Shown: positions 20,194 through 32,440, counted from the first letter of the stretch. The stretch: 64,000 nt of DNA from Basidiobolus meristosporus CBS 931.73 (GCA_002104905.1 MCFE01000098.1:62001-126000), one strand, 5' to 3'. The notes: generated by a model not told the origin, from the sequence alone. Numbers and translations: made by a program.

Positions 20194-22617
20194 ATGATCT
20201 CATACTTGGAAAAGCTTTTATATTTGAATGGAGTAATGAATGGAGTACCTGCCAAGATCATGATTGACTCAGGAGTATTGCATGAGTACATGTCAGAGCA
20301 ACTTGCCTTGAAAGCTGGAATCAACTTAGAACTTATCAAGTCAACTCCAGTCTTAATAGCTGATAGGATCTCTCACACAATCAACTGTATTACTCAGCCA
20401 GTAAGGATGAAGATCAATGACTATGAAGAAGACCTACAGGCTTATATATTTGACCCACAGGCCTATTGATTTTGGAACTGCCAGTTTGACCTTGTACTTA
20501 GGAAAACCTGGCTATTTTGTTGTAATTGATCAATCAACTGGAGAACCCATGCTACCCAGACACAGAAAGACCTATGAGCTATTACCTGCCAGACTGGATT
20601 TCAACTTGGTTAATTCCAGTGTGTGTGAAACAAGTTAACTTAGCAGACAGAGCTCTGCAGAGCACTTAGAAAAGGTACCCATATGTTCCTCATGGCAATA
20701 TTACAGGAGGATTCCTCTATTCCAGTATCCCAGAAAGTCCAGACTCTTCTGAAGGAATAATTAGATGTATTTTGTGATGAACTTGTAGGCCTACCACCAT
20801 TCAGACGTGGATCATGCCATTGACACAGGAGATAGCCCTCCAGGGAGTAAGACATCTTACAGAATGAGTCCATTGGAGTTTCAAGAGATGAAGAAGCAAT
20901 TAGATCAGTTATTGGAGCAAGGATATATCAGACCCATCAAGTCACCTTGGGGAGCACCAGTACATTTTGTGAAGAAGGATGGAACACTTAGGATGTGCAT
21001 TAACTACAGAGCCCTCAACTCAATTACTGTGAAGAATAAGTACCCCATACATTAGATTGATGAGCTTTTGGAATAACTTAATGGAGCCACTATTTTCAGC
21101 AAGATTGACCTCATGTCAGGATACAACCAGAATAGAGTGAAGCCAGAAGACATCCCTAAGGCAGCATTCAGGACCATATAGGGATGTTACAAGTACCTAG
21201 TCATGAGTTTTGGCCTCACCAATGCCCCTGCAATGTTCATGACTCTGATGCAGACTGTCTACCAGGAGTACTTTGACAAGTTTGTGATAATCTACCTAGA
21301 TGGCATAATGTTATACAGCAAGACAGAAGAGGATCACATGGGGCACAATGAAATGGTCTTGAGGAAACTAGGAGAGAACAAACTATATGGCAAGTTAGCC
21401 AAGTGTGTATTATTCAAGGAACACATTGAATATCTGGGACATATAGTGACTAGCATAGGAGTGAGTTCAGACCCAAAGAAGGTTGAAGTTGTCAAGAAAC
21501 TGAAGCAGCCTCATAGCATATCAGAGCTCAGATCATTCCTTGCAATGGTTTCCTATTATTGGAGATTTGCCAAGTCCTTTGCAAGTATTGCAGCCCCTTT
21601 AACTGATATCCTCAAGAACAACAATACCTACAAGTGGGACATAGCTTGTGAGGCTGCCTTCCAGATGCTGAAGAGTGAAGTTGCTAAGCTGCCAAGCTTA
21701 GAAAAACTGACTTCAAAAAAGAGTTTACTCTGTGCACAGTTGCTTCAGATTATGCAATTGGTGGAGTGCTGAGTCAAGAACACAGGGGATAGGACTACCC
21801 AGTGGCCTTTGAATCCAGGAAACTGAACTCAGCAGAACAAAGCTTTCCAGTGGATGAGAAGGAGATGCTTCCTATATTCTACTGCTTGCAGACATGGAGA
21901 TGCTATACTGAAGGAGTCAAATGCACTGTGAAGACTGATCATGCCTTGCTCAAGTATATATTTACTCTGAAGGTACTCTCTAGAAGAGTGACAAGATGGA
22001 GTGAATACATTCAGCAATTTGACTTAGAGATTGTCTACTACCCTGGGAAAAGCAACATAGTTGCTGATGCCTTATCAAGATTAGAGCAGGTTGCACAACC
22101 CAACTTGATGCATGAATCAGACTGGCCTAGCCTATTACCAAAGTACTCGGAGGACCAAGCCATTTGTAATGAGGTGGATGAGGTGATCAGGCAGATAATC
22201 TGGGATGAAGCCAGCAAATATGTGGTACAGGATGAAACACTCTACCAAATTGTTGATGGAAGCCCTATTGCCTATTTCCCTTAAGTTGCTTGCCTGGATT
22301 TAATATGTAAGCTACACAATGGATATGGACATTTTAGGATTGAAGGAACCTATAGCTCTTTGAAAGCTAGAGCTTTGTGGCCCAGAATGAAACAAGATAT
22401 TAAGAAGCTTGGGAATACCTGCCCAAATTGCCAAATCTATCAAGGCCAGCCACAAAGAATTAACAAACTCTTTCCCTTGGAGCCAGTAAGACCATTTGAA
22501 AGATGGGGAGTTGACTTTATTGGAAGACTGCCATCTATCAGGAAATGCAACCATTGGATCCTAGCAGCAATTGACCATGCCACAAGATGGACAGTTGCTA
22601 AAGCTGTACCAATAGCC
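20194..22617 (+). pseudogene. Gypsy F1 pol: protease, RT, RNase H, integrase (truncated)
   Basis: In order: protease MIDSGVLHEYMSEQLA (near 20260); RT from [20 protein letters not shown] (20870) through the [17 protein letters not shown] block to YLDGIMLYSK (near 21290); RNase H with TDHALLKYIF (21935) and the YYPGKSNIVADALSRLEQ end (22035); integrase zinc-finger remnant CPNCQIYQGQ (22420) and core WGVDFIGRLP (22505). The polymerase box reads YLDG, not YLDD, so the second catalytic Asp is lost. Stops split it into at least four frames. Integrase ends abruptly near 22617 and is fused to a transposase fragment. Confidence 0.85.
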
Positions 22618-23095
22618 AGTGAACAACAAAGCACTCCAGAGAGAGGAGCATTCAGAACTCAGCAGATGGGAGAAATGTATTGCAGACTTAGCTTATATAG
22701 CAGAGGATTGTCAGAGCTTAGAAGGTATTACAGCTCATAGGAAGCCAAGTAATGACATGCTTAGCAGGAAGCAGAAGCTCTACAGTGAGATATTTAATCA
22801 GTATAGAGTGGCAATAGAGTATACATTTAAATATCCAAACAGTTTCAGCATATTGGCTGGTGAATACAGAGGAAAGCCATATATGGGAGAAAACAGAAGA
22901 ATAGGTAAAATAGTCATGATATTTGTCAATGCAGAGTATATTCATACAAGAAGACAACCACTGAGAGAAATCTGTATGGAGCAATTTGAAGAATAAATAA
23001 AGCAAAAAAAGCACTGTTCTGAGCAGCATTTGTAAGATGGAGTAAAATACCAGCAACTATAACCTACTACAGGCAGCAGGGTAGAAATCATGGGA
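22618..23095 (+). pseudogene. Harbinger/IS5-like transposase C-terminal fragment
   Basis: A 125-codon frame (22619-22996) matches the end of the transposase at 30128-31051: the ADLAYI-ED block, the HRKP...LSRKQKLYS segment, and a third-acidic-residue block that here reads RVAIEYTFKY where the better copy has RVRVEHTFGY. It is the right-hand remainder of the element whose left part is 17521-18822. About 870 bp that should lie between them (equivalent to 29820-30685) are missing. Confidence 0.75.
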
Positions 23096-25228
23096 CAAGT
23101 ATAATTTATGATCTATGTAGATTACCTCAAACATGTCCGAGTACCCCAGAAAGTTGGTTTGCATAAAGTTTATGAACATTGCCAGGGTATTTTTCAGGCT
23201 CAAACTCCTGACCACAAATTCACAATGTCTAAGTATGGTCCTGAATGCTGTCACAGGGATGGCCTCTTGTTTCTCTCTAATCTGGCTCTACATTGACTTG
23301 AGGTCAATCTTGCCAAATACAGAGGGTCCATTGAGCTGGCCCAAAGGCTCATTAATCCAAGGCATGGGGTACTTATTCTTCACTCTAACTGAGTCAAGGA
23401 CTTTGTAGTCAATGCACATTCTAAGTGTTCCATCCTTCTTTTTACAAAAAGTACTGGTGCTCCCCAAAGTGACTTGCTGGGCCCAATGTATCATTGCTCC
23501 AATAGTTGATCCATTTGTCACTTCATCTCTTCCAACTCCAGTGGACTCATCTTGTAACGTGTTGTGCTCATGGAGAGGGCTATATCCTGTGTCAATGGCA
23601 TGATCCACTTTTCTGACTGGTGGTGGGCTTACAAATTCATCTGAAAACAGGTCAGCATATTCCTTCAGAAGATTCTGTACTCTTGGGGAACTGGTGTAGT
23701 GGAATCATCCCATAATACCACTATGAGAAACATCAGTGTACCTTTACTAAGTGCTTCACAGAACTGTATCTTGCCAAGCTCACTTATATACAATATTGTG
23801 GAATTGATCAAGCTGAAATCCAGTTGAGCAGGTAGTAGTTTGTAGGTCTGGTAATCTTTTTGATTGGAGTGACATAGGTTCTCCAATTAATAGATGGAAT
23901 ACAGTTGAATAGCCATGTTCTTCAAACTACCTGATTATATTTGCCATTCCAAATATGTATACCTGTACTGATTGATGGAAATGCAAGCTTACTTTATGCA
24001 TCCCAGGTAATGAATTTGGTACTTACCTAGTGTTGGTATATCTGGTGGTCATACTTGCCAACCATTGAAAATCTCCAAAACCTTGTCTGAGGGCTGTTCA
24101 AGGCCTTGTTTGCAGACTGAGGCTCATCAACATAGGCTGAATAGTCATAGGCCAAACTTGTACCCACTTTGATGTAGCAAATTGTTATATATCAAGTATA
24201 ATAGCTTTCCTGAGTCTGAGGTCATCTGGGATAGGTATTCTTCTGTCATGTGGAAGGTAAGTTCTGAGTCTTCTTCAAGTTCATCCTCCATGTTACTATG
24301 CTCCATGGCCTCAATATGGTTAAAGGTTTTAGGTGGCTGGTGTCCATTTCTTCTCTGAGGGCAGTACTTAGCAATATGTCCTTGCTGGTGGCAATTGAAG
24401 CAAAGCCCTTTCTTCTTACATTCTTCTGAAGTAGGATTCTTCCAAATAGCATCTATTTCCATTGGCACTGCTTCTGATTGTCTTCTTTCATAGTGATTGT
24501 AGCCTCTCTTATTAGTCATTGTGGGCTTCCCAACTCCAAACATAGCTGAGTCATAGTCAATGGCAATCTTGATGGCTTCTTCAGTCATCTGAGGTCTTTG
24601 AGAATTCACTTCCTTACAAATTCTTTCTTTCAACCCATCAATAAAGTATTCAACTTGATCCAGAGGGTCCATTCTTTCAATTTGCCCAAGTAGACATCAA
24701 TATTCACAGATGTACTCTTGGACCATTCCTTTTTGTGTGAGTGTCTTCAACTCTCTTCTTAGTAGTGTCTGTTGCTGTGGGGGCTCAAAGGCATCCTGAA
24801 TTTCCAACACAAACTCATCCCAGGTGGAGATTGTAGAGCATCCCATCATGGTGACTGACCTGATCTTGTTGTGGTACCACTGCAAAGCTGCATCTGCCAG
24901 GTAAGAGGCTGCATAATGTAACTTGCTTTCTGCAGCAATTCCTCTAGCCTTGAAAGCTTCTTCAATCTGGAAGAGCCAAGTTCCCAGGTTTTCATTGACT
25001 CTGCCATGGTACCGGTTGACCTTCACACTCAAATTGCTCTTGACAGGGTTTTGCTGGCTTTGGGCCATGGTGGTCATTCCTTGTTGCTGCTGGCTAAGGA
25101 TCTGGATTAATTGTTGCTGCTGGGCCAGGATTTGTTGCATTGTATTCTTCCATTCTTGATATTTGGACATCTTGAGGGAGACTTCTTCTTTCTTCAGCAG
25201 GGATGTTTCTGGTTATTGCTGCTACCAA
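23096..25228 (-). pseudogene. Gypsy F2 gag-pol, broken
   Basis: Gag is at 25170-24697 and, after a stop, 24672-24145. It begins MSKYQEWKN, has a Gln-rich segment and the zinc knuckle CFNCHQQGHIAKYC. Pol remains at 23886-23665 and 23608-23096, with [15 protein letters not shown] and a polymerase box YIDH in place of YxDD. Between gag and pol (about 23990-24195) the sequence is a copia fragment, not gypsy protease. F2 points towards F1, tail to tail. Pol ends near 23096 next to the transposase fragment. Confidence 0.8.
23990..24195 (-). repeat. Copia pol fragment embedded in gypsy F2
   Basis: Minus-strand reading gives LAYDYSAYVDEPQSANKALNSPQTRFWR. This is clearly related to YAYAVHIVEPQIAKEALNITQTKLWR at 38690-38770 of the copia element. 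Gypsy F2 gag matches F1 up to KLLYL near 24195 and then switches to this sequence. Confidence 0.75.
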
Positions 25229-25597
25229 TGTTACAAGTCTTGGTATAAGAGTTGTAGAGGAATAGGGAGCTTAGCTAGTATTGTATTCACTAAAACTTGA
25301 ACCGATCTTTATTGAGATTCTAGCAGCTCCTTATATCCATTTTGCCAGATTTATTGCTGACTAATTGTATATCCTAATGTAGGCTGTGGCTGATGACTCA
25401 TTTGATTGCATCATCATCACCCAATAAGACCCTACCTAATATATCTATTTCTGTATGATAAGGATCTGCTGATTCATTTGCTGACTAATATTACTGATTT
25501 GATAGATGATACTGTTATACTGATAACCTAAACAAATAACTAATTGATTTGACTAAAAGCTGATCTAACTTAAGCATTAAAGTGGCAGAAAATAACA
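25229..25597 (-). repeat. LTR of gypsy F2, 369 bp
   Basis: Minus-strand ends TGTTATTTTC and TTGTAACA. Same length as LTR F1 and colinear with it. Next to it, on the element side, is the primer site TGGTAGCAGC. It is the 5' LTR of the minus-strand copy. Confidence 0.85.
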
Positions 25598-26245
25598 AGG
25601 CCAAGGAACAAGGTTGCCACAGCAAAAACCAGCAGCTTCCTCAAGGGCTTGTCAGCAGCAGGACTGAAGGCTCAAAACAAGTGGCAAAGAAATGTTAGGT
25701 AGTTAGAAGAGTTCTGCTAAGAGACAGGCAGGCAGGTGCAGATGCACCAGTGCAGCATTTATCAAGGAGAGATTGTAGTTCAGTACAAGAAACACTTGGT
25801 AACAGTAGCAGTGAAGAACTTAACAGTAATGCAAACCTACAGCTTTCTCAGGAGCCCATCACACACATGACTGAAAGCTCCAAATAAGTGGTGAAGAAGC
25901 ATCAAGTTGCCATTAGAGTGCTGGCAAGGGGCAAGCTGGAAAAACAGATGCATAAGTGCAGCATTCATCACAAAGAAGATATAGTACAATACAAGAAGCA
26001 CTCAGGCACATTATCAGTGCAGGGCTTGAGAGGGATAAAAGCATGTGGCTTTCTCAGGAGCCCATCACCAGCAGGGCTGAAAGTTCCAAGCAAGTGGCAA
26101 ACAAATGGCGGGTTGCTGGGAGAGTGCTGGCAGGGGACAAGCTGGCAAACACAGATGCACCAGTGTAGCATTGATCAAGGAGAAAGCAGTGAAGAATAAA
26201 AGAAGCACTTAGTCAAAGTAGCAGCAAAGACTTAGAAGTGATATA
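25598..26245 (+). repeat. Coding tandem repeat, about 207-bp (69-residue) units
   Basis: Three consecutive units start near 25636, 25843 and 26049 (spacings 207 and 206). They keep one protein-like frame, with consensus features QEPITSR-ESSKQVA, VAGRVLARDK and VQHLSRRKYSSIQEAL. Stops in the frame mostly replace Gln codons, and one base is lost between units 2 and 3. Further single units lie at 26490-26790, 27060-27150 and, inverted, at 32100-32435. The protein family is unknown to me. Confidence 0.6.
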
Positions 26246-27837
26246 GATGAAGGTAAGTAGAAAAAAGACTACACAAGCCAGAGACAGAGAAGTGTGCAAA
26301 AAAAGCTGCAGTTCTTGCCAGTTAATGCCATCAGCACAGAACAGGCTAAATCTCATCACAGCCAAGAAGAATTACCAACAAGACAAAAGCTGCTTTCTCT
26401 ATAGCTGGAAGCACAGCCAGTTGAGCTATACCTCACTGAGGTAGATGGGCCTGCAGAGAAAAGCAATTTGTGTACAACTGCCTCCACATCCTCAGGCTGA
26501 AAGCTCCAACAATGGACAAGAAAGCACCAGGTAGCCAGCAGAGTGCCAGCAAGGGACATGCAGGTAAAAACAGATGCATCAGTGCAGCATTTGTCAAGGA
26601 GAAAATGTAGCTCAATACAAGAAGGACTCAGTCATAGTAGCAGTGATGAATTGACAGTGATAAAAGCCTGTGGCCTTCTCAGAAGACCATCACAAGCAGG
26701 GTGGAAGGTTCTAAGCAAGTGGCAAAGGAACATTTGGTTGCTGAGAGAGCACTGGCAAGGGACAAGCAGGCAAACACACCCTTAGAAAAAAATAAGAAAT
26801 GGCCAGCAAAATACTGTCATAATATCAGCTTAATTCCAAGTTTCTCCAAATTGACAACTATCAATATCCCTGTTGGTAGCTGATGAGCAGGCAGGCAAAC
26901 AGGTTTTCCAGGAGGTCAACTGGCATCCATACAAAACTTGGTAATTAGCTGCCCATCACTTCCATCAGAAATTGCATTTGAGATTTTGATCCAGAAATGC
27001 TAGCTGAATACAAGCAAAAACCATTGAAATCAGCTATAAATCAGATGAATTCCAAGTTTGAAATTTTTCATAGGGATAGGTGCACCAGTGTTGCATTCAT
27101 CAATGAGAAAGCAAAATGAAATACAGGAGGTACTCAGTCAAAGTAGCAGTTAAGAACCTGGAGGTGTTAATGGTAAAGGTAGAGAGTGAAAAGTCCACCC
27201 AAACCAGAGACAGGGAAGCATGAGAGAAAAGCTGCTGTTCTCACTGGTCATTGCCATGAGCCCACAGCTGGCTGAATCCCATCATAGCCAAGAAGGATTA
27301 CAACAAGAAAACAGTTGTTTCCACATGAATTTGAAGCACAACCAGTTAAGCTGCGCTCCAGTAAAGTAGATGAGTATGCAGAGACAAGTAATTTGTCTAC
27401 AAAAGCCTTTACATCCTCTGTTGTAGACAGAGTGGAGATCCTATTGACAAACAAAGTCACAAGTTAAAGAGCTCAAATACTATCACAATGCCAACAGTGG
27501 AATTTTGGAACAATAATAGTCACACCATAAGGTTGCAGCACTTCTTCAAGAGCGGTGCTTAAGAAAACACATTTGAATATTGGAAGGATTTATTGCAAAA
27601 ACAGGCATATGTGGTGCTAGATCTTGCAGTGCTGGCTGAAAACCAGACTTTATGGGAACCAGTAAATGAATGGTGGTAGAAAGCTCTAGGACTCCCACTA
27701 AAATCATGTAAAAAGGGCATTGCAGCAGAAATACTTATTGGATGGTAAATTTTAATGTAGCTACTTGTTGAGTATGGGGTTGGGCTTAAAGTTAGCATTG
27801 GGTGTAAGGACCTATGTAGGTCAAAACAATTGACAAA
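26246..27837 (+). repeat. Repeat family R, left portion with subrepeats
   Basis: Holds two copies of a 245-bp stretch (26246-26490 and 27175-27430), more of the 69-residue units, and the body of family R from about 27340. The R sequence stops at 27837 and resumes at 31237, on the other side of the Harbinger-like element. No intact frame. Confidence 0.6.
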
Positions 27838-28579
27838 GACTTGTTCCATTGTACCATGCCAGGGTATGCGGCACAATCCAAGGTTGTAAAGAATGATTGG
27901 GCGCAATATTATTGCTACCAGAAGGCAGGATTGTTCTTGGATGATTTCGCACTATGCAGGACAATCTTGCACACTATGGCACAATCTGACATGATGAGGT
28001 TGGCATGGATGATTGTGCCAACTCGTAATGTTTGCATCACGTGCGCAATTGGATATTGCTTTAATGGCAGGTAAAATCCGGCATTTGGATATGTTTCTTT
28101 AATGTAAATGGAAATAAATGTGTATCACACTATAAACTACACTGATACTTACCATTTTGGTTACCCTCACTCCAATTGGACGGTATCTCAGTGGTTAATT
28201 GGTCCAAAAGTATCCTGAAGCTGGCAGCCCCCAATTGGCTCATTGACTACTGAAAAAGCTACCTGATTTGCCATCAAATATCCCATTTTGCCCATTGAGC
28301 AAGTCAATCCCTGATCCTAGTGATTGGACAAGGTGTCATAGCTAGCATGCAAGCAATCGTGTAGGTGCAAAACAGATCCAATAGCTGCACTGGTATTACA
28401 GATGACCTATATATATGCAGGGTGTTTATTTAAAGGGGTTCTGTCTCAAATGTGAGACAACCTTGATATTACTTATATCAAAGATTTGATGATCACTGAT
28501 TTGCGATGGCTTGATTTGGATTGCAAAAAAAAAGGGTTGTTGGGATCATTACAAATGTGAGCAATTCAAAGCAATTGCA

Positions 28580-29811
28580 TCATCTTCTCCTGGGTTTTTT
28601 TCTCACAGGGATTACTACTGAAGCATTTGGTAGTGACTCACTTTGCACACCTATACTACTTCCTGGCTGACTATCATCTTGGCTACTTGTGTATTTGTAG
28701 TCAGTATTTTGCCTCCTAGTTGATGAGTGCAATGCTGCAGCTTGGCCGCGCTGAATCACTCCAACTGAACCAACTGAACCAGCCTGTAGTGCCACGCGCT
28801 GACGTGTTCTTTTATTGGCCAAGGGCTCCGGTGGTTGAAGCACTTCATGTTGGTCATCATCAGTCAGTACACCAGAAGTAACTTGCTGATGGTCAGGCAA
28901 AATGGCATGCGCAGGCGCGCCTTGACGCGTTGAGATGGCCCTTGGCTGAGTTTGATGTGATGCCGCATGTTGATGTAACTTGGTCTGCTCCAATTGACTC
29001 GTGTCTAAATGAGCAGTTTGGTGAGTTCCAGTAGTTTTGCTCTGAAGCGCGTGCATTGACTTGACGTGGGGCATTCTGGTAAGGGTGTTGGCGTGGTCTG
29101 GACTGATGTGCGCCGGCGTGCTGTGGTTGTAAGAGATAGTAGGGAATCCAGCAAGGCGTGCTGGTGCAATCTGGACAATGTTGCTTGCGGTCTGTATTCT
29201 TCCTCCTGAAGCTCACCATCTGATTCCTCAAGGTATTCACTTACCCTCTGTCTGATACTTTGGAGCTGTTGCCTGGATGAGTCCTGTGTATATTGCTCTT
29301 GGAAGCCACTTAGCTCTACTAATATATCACGTAGTACATTAGTCATTTGAGGCAAAAACTCATTCAAAATCTCTTTGGTTCCCAAAGTTGAGGCACAAAC
29401 GGACGCGTCCGGCCCATACTGTGCAAATTGCGCGCAAAATTGTTCCCGCGTGGCTTCTTTGTCAAATCCCCTCACTCTCAGCTCATTCTTGATTTCAATA
29501 CTTGTCTTGTTATATATCTTTTTACATACATTGGCTGACATCTTGATGTAGAACTCATGCCACAGCTTTCTACTCAAATTCTTCCATCTTTGTTGACTCT
29601 CTGAGGTATCTAGTTCTGCTAGATTAATCAGTAGTGCCCAAATATCTGTATGAAGGCTCATCATAGACACTTGGGCCATACTAAAATCATTTGGCAAGAA
29701 CTCAAATGGATCCAACATCAATTTCTCCAGTCTGGACCGCGTCTGTGAGCTGGGGGATGGGTTTTGTCTGGGTTGTACTAAAGATGAGTTGAGGCTTGGT
29801 ATGGGGACCAT
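28580..29811 (-). CDS. Second protein of the Harbinger-like element (unknown, broken or spliced)
   Basis: A frame of 268 codons (29811-29005) begins MVPIPSLNSS and has a WALLINLAELDTSESQQRW / LSRKLWHEFY helical segment near residues 58-88. The likely C-terminal part, ending in the basic cluster VRKKPRRR, lies in another frame (to 28580), so a frameshift or a short intron near 29070-29150 is needed. In Harbinger elements the second gene usually encodes a Myb/SANT-like DNA-binding partner of the transposase. I see a helical, basic protein but cannot confirm that fold. Confidence 0.5.
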
Positions 29812-30127
29812 AGCAACAGATTTGGATACTTATACAGCAGTATATTGGCATCTACCTGGTCTTATATGAAATATATATGAAAACTAATGTGATAGTTGAA
29901 TTTTCCATATATTATGCATGATGCATCTTGGATTGCGTTGACACAGATCAGATCACATCAATCACAGATTTCCTATTTGATTATAGACCTATAATTAAAG
30001 CATCAATGAAAGTACCAAGGCATTGTTTGCGGATGATTTTTGCAACATAATGATGGGATACATGGCAATTGATGGAGATTTAACCATAATGTATTAAAAT
30101 CAGACAAATAATGCGGATTGCGCCAAA

Positions 30128-31054
30128 TTGATTCAAACCGCCTCCATACAATCATCCATCAATTTTAATATGACTTACTCATCTGAATGGTCTTTTCTCA
30201 TCAATCCCATCACTACCACTGGATTTCCTTTTGACACACTAGAGGAGATCTATTCCAAGTACTGTGGACCATCAACCCCAATCTACTCAAGGAGATCCCT
30301 GGTTAAGCTTCTTTGCTATTACAAGAACTATTGCCCTACAAGGTTTCATCCCACCATGCATGGCAACAAAAGTCCTAGAAGCTTTCATTCCCAGCTGACA
30401 GCAATGGAGAACCATCTTGCAGAGGGTATGAATGACTTAGAGCAAGCTTGGAATACTAGGTTCAGAAGCTCCAATAGACTTCCATATCCCAGAGTGTTCA
30501 GCAACAGGTTCCATATCAGGAGTATTTTTGATACCTTCCCAGTGAGGATTAACAGACCTTCTAGAGGGCAGAGGCACTTTTATTCTGGCAAGTACAAGGC
30601 ACACTGTGTGAAGTTTCAAGCACTGTCTGACATTGAGGGTAACATCATCTGGTTTAGTGGGCCATTTGCTGAAAGTAGGCATGACAAAGCACTCTGGGTA
30701 GAGAATCATCCTGAACTCAGTAGAGGGGAGAAATGTATGGCAGACTTAGCCTATATAGGAGAGGATTGTCAGAGATTAGGATGTATTACAGCTTATAGGA
30801 AGCCAAGGAATGGTGTGCTTAGCAGGAAGCAGAAGCTCTACAATTAGATATTTAATCATTTCAGAGTAAGAGTAGAGCACACATTTGGATATCTGAAGAG
30901 ATTCAGCATATTGGCAGGTAAATACAGAGGAAAGTCATATATAGGAGAAAATAGCAGAATAGGTAAAATAGTTAAGATACTTATTAATGCACAGTATGTT
31001 TATACAAGAAGACATCCACTGAGAGAAATGTGTCTGGAGCATTATGAAGAGTAA
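30128..31054 (+). pseudogene. DDE_Tnp_4-type transposase with one internal stop
   Basis: The 5' frame (30128-30846) has IFDTFPVRINRP (first catalytic Asp), FYSGKYKAHCVK, ESRHDKALW and ADLAYIGED (second Asp). After a TAG at 30847-30849 the same frame resumes: RVRVEHTFGYLKRFSIL (catalytic Glu), then YRGKSYIGENSRIGK and LREMCLEHYEE, ending in TAA at 31052-31054. The related fragment at 22618 has GAG at the stop position, so this is a single nonsense change. Otherwise all catalytic residues are in place. Cut-and-paste transposase activity is expected for the family, but this copy is probably dead. Confidence 0.8.
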
Positions 31055-31236
31055 ATAAAGCAAGGAAAGCACTATTCTGAGCAACATAAGTAAGATTGAG
31101 TAAAATTACCAGTAACTCTATCATACCACTGGCATCATGGTAGGAATTATAGTGCCAGATAGTGCTGTAGAGTGCCAGATTGATCTGGCACCATAAACAG
31201 GCTGGCACTATGTGGCACTATCCAACGGAACAAGTC

Positions 31237-31580
31237 TAATTAATTATAACCAAAGTTTCAACAGAAATAAATCAATTTATATACATAAAAAGTAAGAGAA
31301 TTGGCTGAGTCAGGAACTACAGAGTGTGAAAAGAGGCAATATCCAATTGATGTACACAAATATAGAAGGTAATTGAGCATATAGGATTGGAAAGCATGAG
31401 AATTAGCAGAGAACCAAGTAATAGCCACTCATGTATTGCTGTGATGAAAAATTTTGACTAGGCTTTTGTGAAATCTGGGGTGCATTATCTTGTAACAGTC
31501 TTTGCATGGTGTCCTGGTGGATTCACACCTTGTAGTCAAGGGACTTGATATTTGTGACAGCATTTTAAAGGGATTTTTTT
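31237..31580 (+). repeat. Repeat family R, right portion
   Basis: Continues the R sequence interrupted at 27837; it corresponds to about 4745-5080 of copy 1. No open frame. Confidence 0.65.
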
Positions 31581-32099
31581 CTCAGCTGGGGAAGCTACAT
31601 ATAATAACTCTGAAGGATGAAAGTGTTTGGGCTATCAGGCAAGCAATATATGTGGTACAAAGCTACAACTTTGCAGTGTGCCAATCAGACACAGGCACAG
31701 CACCTGTGAGAATCTCACATGATTTGATTGCTGGTTCAAAAGTTACATGCAATTGAAGTCATCATAGTAATCCTAGCAATAAAGGCCTAGTAGATATGAT
31801 ATTGGACTCATTGGATTATAACTCCTTAAATACTTCTTAGATGATCTATAATTTGAAAAACATGTTGGTGACTGAGTGTTTTGCATGACATAGTATTGTG
31901 AGGTAGATTGCTTGTCAGGGTCTTGAGCTTTTGTCCCTCAAAATTGGAAATACTTGAGCTTTCATTGGTGTGTTACAATTGCAAAAGGCAAATAAAGAAA
32001 TAAGTGCCATATTGGTCTTGAGATATTGTAGTAGTGGAATACTCTGTATTACAACACTTCATGTATCAAACTGTGTTTTCTCCTTGATATATGATGCTC
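31581..32099. other. No gene seen
   Basis: AT-rich repeat DNA with no convincing open frame, RNA gene or match to the other families. Confidence 0.4.
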
Positions 32100-32440
32100 T
32101 GATACATCTGTTTTAGCTTGCTTGTTCCTTGCTGGCACTCTCCTGGCAACCTGATATTGCTTTTCTGCTTATTTTGAGCTCTCATCCCTAGTTGTGAAGG
32201 CTCTTATGGTAGCTATTGGTTTTTAGCACTGCCAGGTCCTTCACTGCTACTCTGACTGAGTGCTTCTTGAGTGGAACTATGCTTTTTCCATGATAAATGT
32301 GGTGTTGGTATATCTGAGTCTGCCTGCTTGTCCCTTATTGGCACTCTCCCAGCTACCTGATGTCTCTTTGATGCTTGTTTATTGCTTATAGCTGGGCTTG
32401 AAACAGGCTCTTGAGGAAGCCACTGGCTTTTAGCCATTGC
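32100..32440 (-). repeat. Inverted copy of the 69-residue coding repeat
   Basis: The minus-strand frame reads KSQWLPQEPVSSPAISNKQ, then VAGRVPIRDKQADSD and STQEALSQSSSEG, the same consensus as 25598-26245 and with an open frame here. It is orphaned from the other units and inverted. Confidence 0.55.

Larger units (their letters stand above)
27838..31236 (+). mobile_element. PIF/Harbinger-IS5-like DNA transposon, nearly intact
   Basis: A 3.4-kb element with inverted ends: left GACTTGTTCCATTG, right (reverse complement) GACTTGTTCCGTTGGATAGTGCC. It carries a DDE_Tnp_4-type transposase on the plus strand and a second, divergent ORF on the minus strand, a two-gene layout typical of Harbinger elements. 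Flanks (27837 and 31237) join into an uninterrupted family-R sequence. Its CpG content is clearly higher than that of the surrounding repeats, which suggests a younger insertion. Confidence 0.8.

Noticed and set aside
25598-26245. Possible CRISPR array or satellite
   Set aside because: Units are 207 bp, diverged and coding, with no spacer structure.
27841-28074. 77-codon plus-strand frame at the left end of the Harbinger-like element
   Set aside because: It overlaps the terminal repeat and has no counterpart in the decayed copy; most likely untranslated terminal sequence.
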